The notes beneath the pieces are model-generated. The model saw only the letters and a program-made list of their open reading frames with translations, was not told the origin of the DNA and searched no databases. 64,000 nt of DNA from Lewinellaceae bacterium (GTDB lineage Bacteria > Bacteroidota > Bacteroidia > Chitinophagales > Saprospiraceae): NCBI GenBank assembly GCA_020636195.1, contig JACJYH010000002.1:310001-374000 (forward strand), written 5' to 3'. How positions within the stretch are numbered: the stretch's first letter is position 1; each line of letters starts with the position of its first letter. This document shows, piece after piece, positions 33,628 to 42,695 of the stretch. The position numbers and the translations under genes were made by a program.

Positions 33628-34167
33628 TTAAGCAGAAAGAGATCGCACCAATGAATAATCACCATAACTTTCTTTGATCATTTCCTTTAGCGCTTTACGG
33701 GCAAAGAAAATTCTACTTTTCACCGTTCCTAAAGGCAATTTGAACAGATCGGCTATCTCCTGATACTTGTATCCTTCATAATGCATGATGAATGGAATCC
33801 TTATACTATCTTCTAAAGAGTCTATCATTCTGTTCAACTCTTTCATTAGGATATTTCTACTAGCATCATTTTCTATCGCAGAACCACCAGAATTAATGAA
33901 GTATAAATTGTCAGTGGAGTCTATTATGGTATTTGATTTGGACTTTTTACGGTAATTATTGATGAAAATATTTTTCATTATCGTAAATGTCCAAGCCTTA
34001 AAATTAGTATCTGGTTTGAATTTATCTCTATTGGTAATGGCCCTTATAGCTGTTTCTTGATAAAGATCTCTTGCATCCTCAGTATTTTTGGTAAGATTGT
34101 ATGCAAATGCATTCAATGAATCTGTTAAAATCTCAAATTTTTGATCAAATTCTACTTCTGACATCAT
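33628..34167 (-). CDS. ECF-type RNA polymerase sigma factor
   Basis: 179-residue sigma-70 family protein of the extracytoplasmic type. Region 2 spans about 10-85 (DARDLYQETAIRAI ... FKAWTFTIMKNIFINNYRK). Region 4 spans about 115-170 with the helix-turn-helix YKYQEIADLFKLPLGTVKSR. A -7 box TATATTTG lies 20 bases before the start. No anti-sigma gene is adjacent, so its signal is unknown. Upstream on the same strand is a lone amidotransferase gene. Confidence 0.92.
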   Translation of the reverse strand: MMSEVEFDQKFEILTDSLNAFAYNLTKNTEDARDLYQETAIRAITNRDKFKPDTNFKAWTFTIMKNIFINNYRKKSKSNTIIDSTDNLYFINSGGSAIENDASRNILMKELNRMIDSLEDSIRIPFIMHYEGYKYQEIADLFKLPLGTVKSRIFFARKALKEMIKESYGDYSLVRSLSA

Positions 34168-34186
34168 GATCTATGTTTTGTTACAA

Positions 34187-34194
34187 CAAATATA
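34187..34194 (-). promoter_or_regulatory. -7 box before the sigma factor gene
   Basis: Minus-strand TATATTTG fits TAnnTTTG. It is 20 bases from the ATG at 34167. The gap 34168-34338 is otherwise AT-rich with no gene. Confidence 0.45.
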
Positions 34195-34338
34195 TGGTGA
34201 TTTTTAAAATATCGATATGTTTTTCAGAAATTTATAATGTTAAAATATTATTAATTTCTGTTACTTATTGATTTTTACAGGATTATAACTCTAATAATTT
34301 ATAAATATTTTTGGTTTTAAATTTTATTTAACAATGAC

Positions 34339-34953
34339 TTACAGCGAATTAATTGGAATAAATTTTTGCTCTTTTACATGATTTATAAAATTTGACATCA
34401 TATTGGAACCTTTTGGCGTAAGGATAGACTCAGGGTGGAATTGCACACCAAATACAGGGAAATTTTTATGTTTTAATGACATAATATTGCCCGCAGCATC
34501 AAACGAAGTTGGCATCAAATCCGAAGGAAAATGATGTCTCTCTGCAACCCAAGAATGGTAACGACCTACCAAAATTGGATTTCCCAAATCTTTAAATATT
34601 GTGTCATCATGATCTACATCTTGTAGAGTGGCTTGCATACCATGTTGCACAGAAGGCAATTGTTTTAAAGTTCCACCATTTGCAACCACAATTGCTTGCA
34701 AGCCTAGGCAGACTCCTAAGATTGGGATTTCACGTTGATATTTTTTTAAAAATGGTAATAATTGACCTGCTTCATCTGGAAGACCCGGACCAGGAGAAAT
34801 GATGATTGCATCATATACATTGATATTAATATTTATAATTGAATCATTTTTAATAACTTCGACATTTCCGATATTGCAATTTTCAACAAGTTGCACTAAG
34901 TTAAATGTAAATGAGTCGTAGTTATCTACGATCAATATCTGCATGCTCTGCAT
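34339..34953 (-). CDS. Class I glutamine amidotransferase (anthranilate / aminodeoxychorismate synthase component II)
   Basis: 204 residues. It supplies ammonia from glutamine to a chorismate-using partner. It opens with ILIVDNYDSFTFNLVQL, has the PGPGLPDEAG loop, the nucleophile Cys82 in GVCLGLQAI, and the His-Glu pair in GVQFHPESI. TrpG (tryptophan) and PabA (folate) cannot be separated by sequence alone. No trpE/pabB or other trp gene is adjacent, so this stand-alone copy may serve folate synthesis or both pathways. Confidence 0.9.
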   Translation of the reverse strand: MQSMQILIVDNYDSFTFNLVQLVENCNIGNVEVIKNDSIINININVYDAIIISPGPGLPDEAGQLLPFLKKYQREIPILGVCLGLQAIVVANGGTLKQLPSVQHGMQATLQDVDHDDTIFKDLGNPILVGRYHSWVAERHHFPSDLMPTSFDAAGNIMSLKHKNFPVFGVQFHPESILTPKGSNMMSNFINHVKEQKFIPINSL

Positions 34954-35042
34954 CCGTTTTGTTTGGAATGATTACAACGTATATTCAATAACGAAAGTTT
35001 CACTTTATATTCGGATGAATTTGGATTCTTTTTGAAGTGTAA

Positions 35043-35116
35043 GAGTATGATTAAATTTAGTTTTGGATAATAAAATAAAACATTTTCTTTCTAAATGATA
35101 AATTTTAAACATACTC
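35043..35116. mobile_element. Deleted copy of a miniature inverted-repeat element
   Basis: 74 bases bounded by inverted ends (GAGTATG at 35043, CATACTC at 35110-35116) and flanked on both sides by TAA. It matches both ends of the 160-base element at 59494-59653 read on its minus strand. The middle 85 or so bases are missing. The junction falls at an ATAAAA direct repeat present at both edges of the missing part, pointing to an internal deletion. Element ends agree at almost every base. It lies between the trpG-like gene and ettA. Confidence 0.75.
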
Positions 35117-35205
35117 TAAATTGCTTTAAAAAGTATCTATTAAAGCAGAATTTTATTTATTGAATGTTTAATAATAAAGGATTCTAAGAAGTAATTTCAT
35201 TTCAA

Positions 35206-35213
35206 TACCTTTG
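35206..35213 (+). promoter_or_regulatory. -7 box before ettA
   Basis: TACCTTTG fits TAnnTTTG and lies 23 bases before the ATG. The -33 region has no clear TTTG. Confidence 0.55.
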
Positions 35214-35236
35214 CAGACATTAAATTCTAAAACAAT

Positions 35237-36907
35237 ATGGCTGACCATAAGATCATCTTTTCAATGGAGGGTGTTACAAAGACCTTTCCACCACAAAAAA
35301 CAGTTCTCAAAAATATTTGGCTTTCATTCTACTATGGAGCGAAGATCGGTGTTCTTGGTCTGAATGGCTCCGGAAAATCATCTTTGCTTAAGATTATTGC
35401 TGGCATTGATTCAAATTTTCAAGGTAAGGTCACCTTCGACAGAGATTACAAAATAGGATATCTTGAACAAGAACCTACATTGGACGAAAGTAAAACTGTG
35501 CGTCAAATCGTTGAAGAAGGTGTGCAGCATATTGTTGATACCATAAAAGCATATGAAGATATCAATAACAAACTATGTGAACCTTTGGATGAAGACGAAA
35601 TGATGAAAGCCATAGAAATTCAAGGCGAATTGATGGAAAAAATGGAGCATTATGATGCCTGGAATCTAGATCACAAGCTGGAAACCGCCATGGAATCATT
35701 GCGTTGTCCCGTGGGAGAAACTGCAATCTCAGTGTGCTCAGGAGGTGAAAAAAGACGCGTTGCTTTATGTAGATTATTGCTTAGTCAACCGGATATTTTA
35801 CTGTTAGACGAGCCCACAAATCACTTGGATGCCGAGTCCGTTCATTGGCTCGAGCAGTTTCTTAAAAATTTTCCGGGGACAGTCATTGCAGTGACGCATG
35901 ATAGATATTTTCTTGACAATGTTGCAGGATGGATATTGGAATTGGATAGAGGCGAGGGTATCCCTTGGGAAGGAAATTATTCATCTTGGTTGGAACAAAA
36001 GTCAAAACGACTTGAGATGGAAGAAAAGCAAGAATCTAAGCGAAGAAAAACATTGGAGAGAGAACTCGAATGGGTAAGGATGGGCGCCAAAGGCAGACAT
36101 GCCAAAGGGAAGGCCAGATTGAATGCATATGATAAGCTTCAAAATGAAGAAGTTAAGGAGAAGGAGGCTCAATTGGAACTATTTATTCCACCAGGAGACA
36201 GACTTGGTGATCAGGTGATTGATATAAAAGGATTGACAAAATCATATGGTAATAGAATTCTGATAGAAAATTTCAGTGCAAGCATCCCAAAGAATGCGAT
36301 CGTAGGTATCATAGGACCGAATGGAGTCGGCAAATCAACACTTTTTAGAATGATCATGGGCCAAGAAAAACCGGACAATGGTTCAATAACTATCGGAGAC
36401 ACAGTAAAGCTTAGTTATGTAGATCAATCACATGCCGACCTGAAACCGGAACTTAGTATCATGGAAGCTGTCGGTAAAGGAATGGAAATGATCATGGTCG
36501 GCAAAACACAGGTAAATGTTAGGGCTTACCTAAGTAAATTTAATATTTCAGGGTCTGATCAACAGAAAAAACTCGGCGTCCTCTCTGGTGGTGAAAGAAA
36601 TAGAGTGCACCTCGCTATGACACTTAAAGAAGGAGGAAATGTGCTCTTGCTCGACGAACCCACAAATGACATTGATGTCAATACATTGAGGGCGCTGGAA
36701 GAAGCCATAGATCATTTTGCTGGTTGTGTGTTGGTGATTTCTCACGATAGATGGTTCATTGACAGGTTGGCAACACATATACTTGCTTTTGAAGATGATT
36801 CACAGTTGGTATTTTTTGAAGGCAATTTCAGCGATTATGAAGCAGCAAAAATAGAAAGATTGGGTAGCGTTGCTCCAAGGCGCCCAAGGTTCAAAAATCT
36901 TTTATAA
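35237..36907 (+). CDS. ettA: Energy-dependent translational throttle protein EttA
   Basis: ABC-F ATPase that binds the ribosome E site and gates the first elongation step according to ATP/ADP levels. 556 residues, matching the family. Two ABC domains without membrane segments: Walker A GLNGSGKS and signature CSGGEKRRVALC in the first, GPNGVGKS and LSGGERNRVHLA in the second, each with a DEPTN Walker B. The arm and linker region (KRLEMEEKQESKRRKTLEREL) lies between them. The N-terminus ADHKIIFSMEGVTKTFPPQ is typical of EttA rather than other ABC-F types. Confidence 0.95.
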   Translation: MADHKIIFSMEGVTKTFPPQKTVLKNIWLSFYYGAKIGVLGLNGSGKSSLLKIIAGIDSNFQGKVTFDRDYKIGYLEQEPTLDESKTVRQIVEEGVQHIVDTIKAYEDINNKLCEPLDEDEMMKAIEIQGELMEKMEHYDAWNLDHKLETAMESLRCPVGETAISVCSGGEKRRVALCRLLLSQPDILLLDEPTNHLDAESVHWLEQFLKNFPGTVIAVTHDRYFLDNVAGWILELDRGEGIPWEGNYSSWLEQKSKRLEMEEKQESKRRKTLERELEWVRMGAKGRHAKGKARLNAYDKLQNEEVKEKEAQLELFIPPGDRLGDQVIDIKGLTKSYGNRILIENFSASIPKNAIVGIIGPNGVGKSTLFRMIMGQEKPDNGSITIGDTVKLSYVDQSHADLKPELSIMEAVGKGMEMIMVGKTQVNVRAYLSKFNISGSDQQKKLGVLSGGERNRVHLAMTLKEGGNVLLLDEPTNDIDVNTLRALEEAIDHFAGCVLVISHDRWFIDRLATHILAFEDDSQLVFFEGNFSDYEAAKIERLGSVAPRRPRFKNLL

Positions 36908-36937
36908 TTATTTTACGTAATATATAAATAGATTAAA

Positions 36938-37408
36938 TTGAAATTAATATATATTATTGTTTTATTTACTATATCTTCTTGCAAGCCATCAAATGTGATG
37001 CATAATGTAAATTATCAAGAAGGTATTTCAAAATTTGAATTCCTAAAAGGCAACTGGATAAGAACAAATGGAAAAGATAGCATCATAACTAGAGAACGTT
37101 GGGTTATTGAAAATCCTTCTGAAATAGCAGGACTTGGATACTCGCTAAAGGGAAGTGATACCATATTTCAAGAGAAAATGACCATTGTCAAAGAGGATAC
37201 ACTTTGGTATTTTGTCGTAGAAATGCCAAATGACTCTATAAAAACAAAATTTGCCATGACCGAAGTTAATGACAGTACTTTCACTTGTGTCAATCCTGAA
37301 AATGATTTTCCAAAAACAATATCGTATTCAAAAAAACATGAAGAACTTAGGGCACGAATTTCCGGAGGAGGACCGACAATTGATTTTATTTTTGAAAGAG
37401 CGGAATAA
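36938..37408 (+). CDS. DUF6265-like lipoprotein
   Basis: 156 residues from a TTG start at 36938. A lipoprotein signal ends at Cys15 (TISSC). The mature part resembles DUF6265: FLKGNWIR, RERWVIENPSEIAGLGYSL, and the conserved NPENDFPKTISYSK block, ending in a beta-strand DFIFERAE. Function is unknown; such domains look like small lipocalin-like barrels. It follows ettA by 30 bases. Family assignment is by remembered motif pattern only. Confidence 0.75.
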   Translation: MKLIYIIVLFTISSCKPSNVMHNVNYQEGISKFEFLKGNWIRTNGKDSIITRERWVIENPSEIAGLGYSLKGSDTIFQEKMTIVKEDTLWYFVVEMPNDSIKTKFAMTEVNDSTFTCVNPENDFPKTISYSKKHEELRARISGGGPTIDFIFERAE

Positions 37409-37512
37409 ATTTATTAGCATTTATTGTCATTAAATATATTTTTCTTTGAACTTTTTTTGATTGCATTATGTTATTGAAATGATATTATTTTAATACTAAT
37501 TTAATTATTACA

Positions 37513-38373
37513 ATGAGTACAGATAAGATTATTAGTCCAAAGTCAGGTTATGTCATGTTAGTGGTGGGAATTGCACTGATAGCATTCGCAGTTTTAAATC
37601 TTAGATTTTGGTTTCTTCCAATTCCTTTTACGCCAATTCTTGGGTTTCTTGGATTTTTTATATTTTCAGGATTATTCACAATTTTGCCGAATACTGCAAG
37701 GGTGATGACGCTTTTTGGAAAATATGTCGGAACGGCCGTCACACCGGGATTTCATTGGTTGAATCCATTTTACTTAAAAAGAGGAGTTTCATTGCGAGCA
37801 AATAACATGGAAACATCCCATCTCAAAGTCAATGACAAGCAGGGGAACCCGATTTTGATAGCTGCGGTAGTCGTGTGGAAAGTGAAGGATGCCTATAAGG
37901 CCGTATTTGATGTAGAAAACTACCAGAAATTTGTAGAGATTCAGAGTGAATCAGCTTTGAGAAAAATGGCTATGGAATATTCTTATGATAATTTTGAGGA
38001 CGAGTATGCAGAGATAACTTTGCGCTCCAGTTCTATGGAAATCAATGAAATGCTAGAGAAGGAGATTTCTGAAAGGCTTAAAATTGCAGGAATAGAAGTT
38101 ATAGAGGCTCGGATCACGCACTTGGCGTATGCTCAAGAAATCGCTAATGCCATGTTACAAAGACAGCAAGCGTCTGCGGTCATCGCTGCTAGAAGCAAGA
38201 TCGTTGAAGGTGCTGTAGGCATGGTGGAAATGGCACTTGATTCATTGAGCGAAAAGGATATTGTACATCTGGATGATGAGAAAAAAGCAGCAATGGTGAG
38301 CAATCTTTTAGTCGTGCTTTGTTCTGACAGATCTGTGAATCCCATCGTGAATGCAGGTACGCTGTATCAATAA
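37513..38373 (+). CDS. SPFH/Band 7 domain membrane protein
   Basis: 286 residues. Two N-terminal hydrophobic segments at about 12-60 are followed by an SPFH (stomatin/prohibitin/flotillin) domain starting near ARVMTLFGKYVGT, with GFHWLNPFYLKR and the coil-forming end YAQEIANAMLQRQQASAVIAARSKIVEGAV. Such proteins form membrane-bound oligomeric rings. This short type is often annotated as virion core protein-like or QmcA-like. A 51-residue ribbon-helix-helix gene begins 9 bases downstream. Confidence 0.9.
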   Translation: MSTDKIISPKSGYVMLVVGIALIAFAVLNLRFWFLPIPFTPILGFLGFFIFSGLFTILPNTARVMTLFGKYVGTAVTPGFHWLNPFYLKRGVSLRANNMETSHLKVNDKQGNPILIAAVVVWKVKDAYKAVFDVENYQKFVEIQSESALRKMAMEYSYDNFEDEYAEITLRSSSMEINEMLEKEISERLKIAGIEVIEARITHLAYAQEIANAMLQRQQASAVIAARSKIVEGAVGMVEMALDSLSEKDIVHLDDEKKAAMVSNLLVVLCSDRSVNPIVNAGTLYQ

Positions 38374-38382
38374 TCTCATGAT

Positions 38383-38538
38383 ATGGGTGACAAAAAGTCA
38401 TTTGTCTTACGATTGAATCCGGAAACATTTGCTGCTATTGAGAAATGGGCGCAAGATGAGTTTAGGAGTGTGAATGGCCAATTGGAGTATATCATTTCAG
38501 AAGCACTGAAAAAGGCTAAACGCATGCCAAAGTCATAA
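38383..38538 (+). CDS. Arc-type ribbon-helix-helix small protein
   Basis: 51 residues. MGDKKSFVLRLNPETFAAIE supplies the beta-strand and first helix; EFRSVNGQLEYIISEALKKA supplies the second helix, the usual Arc/MetJ pattern in which the strand from two subunits contacts DNA. It lies 9 bases after the SPFH gene and 15 bases before rnhB, so it is probably co-transcribed with the SPFH gene. It may regulate the SPFH gene or act as a partner without DNA binding. The pairing seems to recur in other genomes, from memory. Confidence 0.85.
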   Translation: MGDKKSFVLRLNPETFAAIEKWAQDEFRSVNGQLEYIISEALKKAKRMPKS

Positions 38539-38553
38539 CTTATTTTTACAAGC

Positions 38554-39156
38554 ATGTTATTTTCCAATTACAGCGGTCATCTTTATGAAGCAGGGTGTGA
38601 TGAAGCGGGAAGAGGTTGTTTGGCAGGGCCTGTATTTGCAGCAGCTGTCATTCTTCCCGTTGATTTTCAAAATGAAATTTTGACCGATTCTAAAAAGCTG
38701 ACTGAAGTAGTGCGTGATAAGCTCAGAAAAGTTATTGAATCGGAAGCGATTGCTTGGGCAGTTGCTCAAATGGATCCGGAAGCCATTGACCAATATAATA
38801 TCCTATGGGCCTCAGTTCGGGCTATGCATCTTGCTTTAAACAAGCTACCCACAAACCCACAATTTATTTTAGTAGATGGTAATAAGTTTCTTCCATACTC
38901 AGACATTCCTCATAGCTGTATTGTTGGTGGTGATGCTAAGTATCTCTCTATAGCTGCAGCATCTATATTAGCGAAGACCCACAGAGATGAGTATATGATG
39001 AATTTACATGGAGAATATCCTGATTATCAATGGGATAAAAATAAAGGTTATCCAACTATTCATCATAGGGAAGCCATAGTAAAATATGGTATCACCCCAC
39101 ACCACCGACGTAGTTTTAAGTTATTACCTGACCCAAAGCCATTGACTTTATTTTAA
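38554..39156 (+). CDS. rnhB: Ribonuclease HII
   Basis: Cuts RNA in RNA-DNA hybrids and at single ribonucleotides in DNA. 200 residues, family length. The N-terminal metal site is AGCDEAGRGCLAGPV with the D-E pair; the third acidic residue lies in ILVDGNKF, and the conserved AAASILAKTHRDEYM segment follows. The start at 38554 (MLFSNYSGHLYEAGCDEAGRG) fits the family. Confidence 0.95.
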   Translation: MLFSNYSGHLYEAGCDEAGRGCLAGPVFAAAVILPVDFQNEILTDSKKLTEVVRDKLRKVIESEAIAWAVAQMDPEAIDQYNILWASVRAMHLALNKLPTNPQFILVDGNKFLPYSDIPHSCIVGGDAKYLSIAAASILAKTHRDEYMMNLHGEYPDYQWDKNKGYPTIHHREAIVKYGITPHHRRSFKLLPDPKPLTLF

Positions 39157-39170
39157 ATTAAGGTCATAAA

Positions 39171-39203
39171 TTGCAATGATATTGTTCCTTGGTGTTAATT
39201 TTG
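39171..39203 (+). promoter_or_regulatory. Candidate ligA promoter
   Basis: TTG at 39171-39173 and TAATTTTG (TAnnTTTG) at 39196-39203 are 22 bases apart, within the range seen for Bacteroidota promoters. The ligA ATG is 23 bases past the -7 box. Confidence 0.5.
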
Positions 39204-39225
39204 TCGAAGTATAATCAAATCATCC

Positions 39226-41328
39226 ATGGACTCGATACAACAATTGAATGACGCCACTAAGGTATTTTTAGAACAACAACCTAAAAAGGAACAAATCGAA
39301 TTATTACGGAAAGTCATAGCATATCACGAAAAGAGATATTACATAGAGGATGATCCAATTATTACTGATAGGGAATACGATATTTTATACAACAAACTGA
39401 GAAAAATTGAGGAAGAAAACCCCGAACTCATCACGCCTGCATCACCGACGCAGAGAGTAGGAGGTGGAATAGGTGGAGATTTTCCGCCAGTAAAACATCT
39501 CGCTCCTATGCTTTCGCTGGATAATGCTTACACTGAAGAAGATCTATTGAATTTTGATGCAACTGTGAAAAAGTTATGTGCTATAGGAGCCGAAAGCAAT
39601 GTAGTGTATTCCGTAGAACCAAAGTTTGATGGAGGTAGCATCGCATTAGTGTATGATCAAAATAATTTGGTGCGCGCTGCTACACGTGGGAACGGAGAAC
39701 TCGGAGAGGATATCACATTGAATGCACGCATATTGCCGTCTGTACCATTGCATGTAAATTTTGAAGCTCTTGGCTTGAACATCGTTGAATTACGGGGTGA
39801 AGCTATAATTCGCAAGGACAAATTTGAAGAACTGAATAAACAAAGGTCATTGGATGGCGCAATTCTCTATGCCAATCCAAGAAATGCAGCAACAGGTGGC
39901 CTACGCACAAAAGATCCCAACGAAACACGAAAGCGTCAGATTGAAGTATTTGTATATCAAGTCGCCTACGCAGTTGATAGCAGTGGCACTGAAGTGGTTG
40001 GTAATTCGCATTTTGAGAATATTGAAACTCTTGGGAAGCTTGGATTTAAAATTCCTCATCAAGAAAAAAAGCTTTGTCAAAATATCCAGGAAGTGATCGA
40101 CTTTATACAGAAATGGGATGCTCAACGGGATCAATATGCATACGAAATCGATGGTATGGTAGTCAAAGTTGATGAGATAGCACTACAAAAAGTGTGTGGT
40201 TTTACTTCACATCATCCTAGGTGGGCAACCGCATTCAAATTTAAGGCAAAACAAGCCACAAGCACCCTTTTAAATGTAGAATATCAGGTTGGAAAAGTGG
40301 GATCGATAACTCCAGTGGCGAAGATTCAGCCTGTTTACTTAGCCGGAGTGACAGTGTCTTCTATTTCACTCCATAATGAAGAATTTATAAGATCAAAAGA
40401 CCTGAAGATAGGAGATACTATCGTCGTAGAACGTGCCGGTGACGTGATACCTTACATTGTAAAATCTATTGCCGATGTGAGGAATGGACAAGAAAAGGCC
40501 ATTGAATTTCCACAAATTTGTCCTGTAAACCATACAGATACTGAAGTTAGGTTGATAAAGGAAGAAGGGGAATCTGCATGGCGATGCCCTGAATGTGTAT
40601 GTGGTGCTCAAGATTTGCAGAGACTAATTTTTCATGTGTCAAAAGAAGCCATGGATATCGATGGTTTTGGAAAATCTTATGTCGAGAAATTTTACTCATT
40701 AGGATGGATAAAAGATTTCAGTGATGTGTATCAATTGGATTATACATTGATTTCTCAGTTAGAAGGTTTTGGTCAAAAGTCAGCGGACAATTTGAAATCA
40801 TCGATTGATAAAGCCAAGAAAAATCCCATTCATAGATTGTTGCATTCCTTGAGTATCCATCATTTAGGCAAAAGAGCATCAAAAATCATTGCGCAAGAAA
40901 TCAGTCATGTTTTAGAATTGACATCTTGGGACCTAGCACGATATACGGCATTAAAAGATATCGGGCCAGTAGTAGCTGAAAATGTTATTCAGTGGTTTTC
41001 TAAGGAAGCAAACGTACAAATGCTCAAGCGAATGGAAGCTCATGGGGTGAATATGCAACAAACAGAAGACGATAAGCCTCTTATATCTGCGACTTCCGGG
41101 GCACTTTTGGGTAAGTCTATTCTGTTTACTGGAACTTTATTAAAAATGGGCAGAAAAGAAGCAGAAGAATTGGCTTCCAAACAAGGTGCAAAAATTCTGA
41201 GCGCAGTGAGCAGCAATCTAAACATATTGGTTGTTGGCGAAAAAGCAGGATCAAAACTTAAAAAGGCCGAATCCTTGGGTACGGTTGAAATTTGGAATGA
41301 AGATCAATTTATTGAGGTGGTATCTTGA
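39226..41328 (+). CDS. ligA: NAD-dependent DNA ligase with unusual zinc site
   Basis: Joins nicks using NAD. 700 residues with the Ia domain (HEKRYYIEDDPIITDREYD), the nucleotidyl transferase with adenylated Lys133 in PKFDGGS, an OB-fold (KVGSITPVAKIQPV), a zinc finger, helix-hairpin-helix repeats and a C-terminal BRCT domain (LGKSILFTGTLLKMGRKEAE). The zinc finger is altered: Cys432 is kept but the second usual Cys is Asn435 followed by His436. The later pair is C454PECVC459, with an extra Cys457 and one residue fewer than in E. coli. The remaining ligands C432, C454, C457 and C459 could still bind zinc. Confidence 0.96.
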   Translation: MDSIQQLNDATKVFLEQQPKKEQIELLRKVIAYHEKRYYIEDDPIITDREYDILYNKLRKIEEENPELITPASPTQRVGGGIGGDFPPVKHLAPMLSLDNAYTEEDLLNFDATVKKLCAIGAESNVVYSVEPKFDGGSIALVYDQNNLVRAATRGNGELGEDITLNARILPSVPLHVNFEALGLNIVELRGEAIIRKDKFEELNKQRSLDGAILYANPRNAATGGLRTKDPNETRKRQIEVFVYQVAYAVDSSGTEVVGNSHFENIETLGKLGFKIPHQEKKLCQNIQEVIDFIQKWDAQRDQYAYEIDGMVVKVDEIALQKVCGFTSHHPRWATAFKFKAKQATSTLLNVEYQVGKVGSITPVAKIQPVYLAGVTVSSISLHNEEFIRSKDLKIGDTIVVERAGDVIPYIVKSIADVRNGQEKAIEFPQICPVNHTDTEVRLIKEEGESAWRCPECVCGAQDLQRLIFHVSKEAMDIDGFGKSYVEKFYSLGWIKDFSDVYQLDYTLISQLEGFGQKSADNLKSSIDKAKKNPIHRLLHSLSIHHLGKRASKIIAQEISHVLELTSWDLARYTALKDIGPVVAENVIQWFSKEANVQMLKRMEAHGVNMQQTEDDKPLISATSGALLGKSILFTGTLLKMGRKEAEELASKQGAKILSAVSSNLNILVVGEKAGSKLKKAESLGTVEIWNEDQFIEVVS

Positions 41329-41344
41329 AATGCTGATTTGAAAC

Positions 41345-41375
41345 TTTGATTACACTATAATTTCCACTACTTTTG
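41345..41375 (+). promoter_or_regulatory. purD promoter
   Basis: TTTG at 41345-41348 and TACTTTTG at 41368-41375 are separated by exactly 19 bases, the textbook Bacteroidota -33/-7 arrangement. A second -7-like box, TATATTTG, lies at 41382-41389. Either promoter places the ATG at 41394 inside the transcript and argues against the ATG at 41373. Confidence 0.7.
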
Positions 41376-41393
41376 CTGTATTATATTTGTACT

Positions 41394-42683
41394 ATGGTCG
41401 TATTAATCGTTGGTAATGGAGGTAGGGAACATGCTTTGGCTTGGAAAATTTCGCAAAGTTCTTTGTGTCATGAATTGTTCATTGCGCCCGGAAATCCTGG
41501 AACTGCATTGAATGGCAAAAACGTGGCAATAGATTCCAATGATTTTGATGCATTGAGTAAATTTTGTATTGAAAATAATGTGGATTTGGTGGTTGTAGGT
41601 CCGGAAACCCCATTGGTCAATGGCATTGTTGATGTATTCAAAACCAACCCAAATACGCAACACATCAGCATTGTAGGTCCATCAGAAAATGGTGCTCAAC
41701 TGGAAGGAAGCAAAGCTTTTGCAAAGGAATTCATGAAAAAATATCAAATTCCTACAGCAAGGTATATTGAAGTGACATTGGAAAATATTTCAGAAGCATA
41801 CGAGTTTTTCAACAGCGGTCATAAACCCTACGTTTTAAAGGCCGATGGTCTGGCAGGAGGGAAAGGTGTAATCATACTTGATGATGAAAATGAAGCCAGA
41901 GCTACATTACTAGATATGCTCAATGGTAGTTTTGGCTTAGCTTCCAGAAAAGTAGTCATCGAAGAGTTTTTAGATGGAATTGAATTTTCTGTCTTTGTGC
42001 TTACAGATGGAAATGAATATATTTTACTTCCTGAAGCAAAAGATTATAAAAGGATAGGAGAGGGAGACACGGGATTGAATACTGGTGGTATGGGTGCGGT
42101 TTCACCTGTGCCATTTGTAACATCAGATCTTATGGATAAAGTTGTGAAAAAAATTATAAAACCTACCATACAAGGCATCAATGATCAAGAAATCGACTAT
42201 AAAGGATTTATATTTTTTGGTCTCATTTTGGTCAACGATGAACCATTTGTGATTGAGTACAATTGCAGGTTAGGCGATCCTGAGACGGAGGCGATCTTGC
42301 CAAGAATCAATGAAGACCTTTTACCTCTACTTTTTGACACAGCTAATGGTGGATTAAAGGCAAGAACTTTGGATGTATTATCTGATTCTGCTGTTACAAT
42401 AATGTTGGTTTCTAATGGATATCCGCAAAAATTTAAGAAAGGATATCCAATTTCTAATTTGGATAGATTAGGTGACTGTCATGCTTTTTATGCTGGTGTT
42501 GCAATCAATGAAAAGGGAGACATTATAACGAATGGAGGGAGAGTTGTCGCTTTAACTACCGTTGCCAAAAATGGGAATATCGCTTTAGAAAATTCAAGAT
42601 CTGCAGCGGAAAAAGTTTCATTTGAAAATAAGTATTTCAGAAGAGATATAGGTTTTGACTTAGGGATAGGAGTTCATCAATAA
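41394..42683 (+). CDS. purD: Phosphoribosylamine-glycine ligase
   Basis: ATP-grasp enzyme of purine synthesis joining glycine to phosphoribosylamine. 429 residues from the chosen start. It begins MVVLIVGNGGREHALAWKIS, the family N-terminus; the upstream in-frame ATG at 41373 is rejected on promoter grounds. Motifs: VVGPETPLVNGIVD, the ATP-grasp loop VLKADGLAGGKGVIIL, GDTGLNTGGMGAVSP and YNCRLGDPETEAILP. The next gene starts 12 bases downstream. Confidence 0.95.
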   Translation: MVVLIVGNGGREHALAWKISQSSLCHELFIAPGNPGTALNGKNVAIDSNDFDALSKFCIENNVDLVVVGPETPLVNGIVDVFKTNPNTQHISIVGPSENGAQLEGSKAFAKEFMKKYQIPTARYIEVTLENISEAYEFFNSGHKPYVLKADGLAGGKGVIILDDENEARATLLDMLNGSFGLASRKVVIEEFLDGIEFSVFVLTDGNEYILLPEAKDYKRIGEGDTGLNTGGMGAVSPVPFVTSDLMDKVVKKIIKPTIQGINDQEIDYKGFIFFGLILVNDEPFVIEYNCRLGDPETEAILPRINEDLLPLLFDTANGGLKARTLDVLSDSAVTIMLVSNGYPQKFKKGYPISNLDRLGDCHAFYAGVAINEKGDIITNGGRVVALTTVAKNGNIALENSRSAAEKVSFENKYFRRDIGFDLGIGVHQ

Positions 42684-42695
42684 AATTGTAACTAT

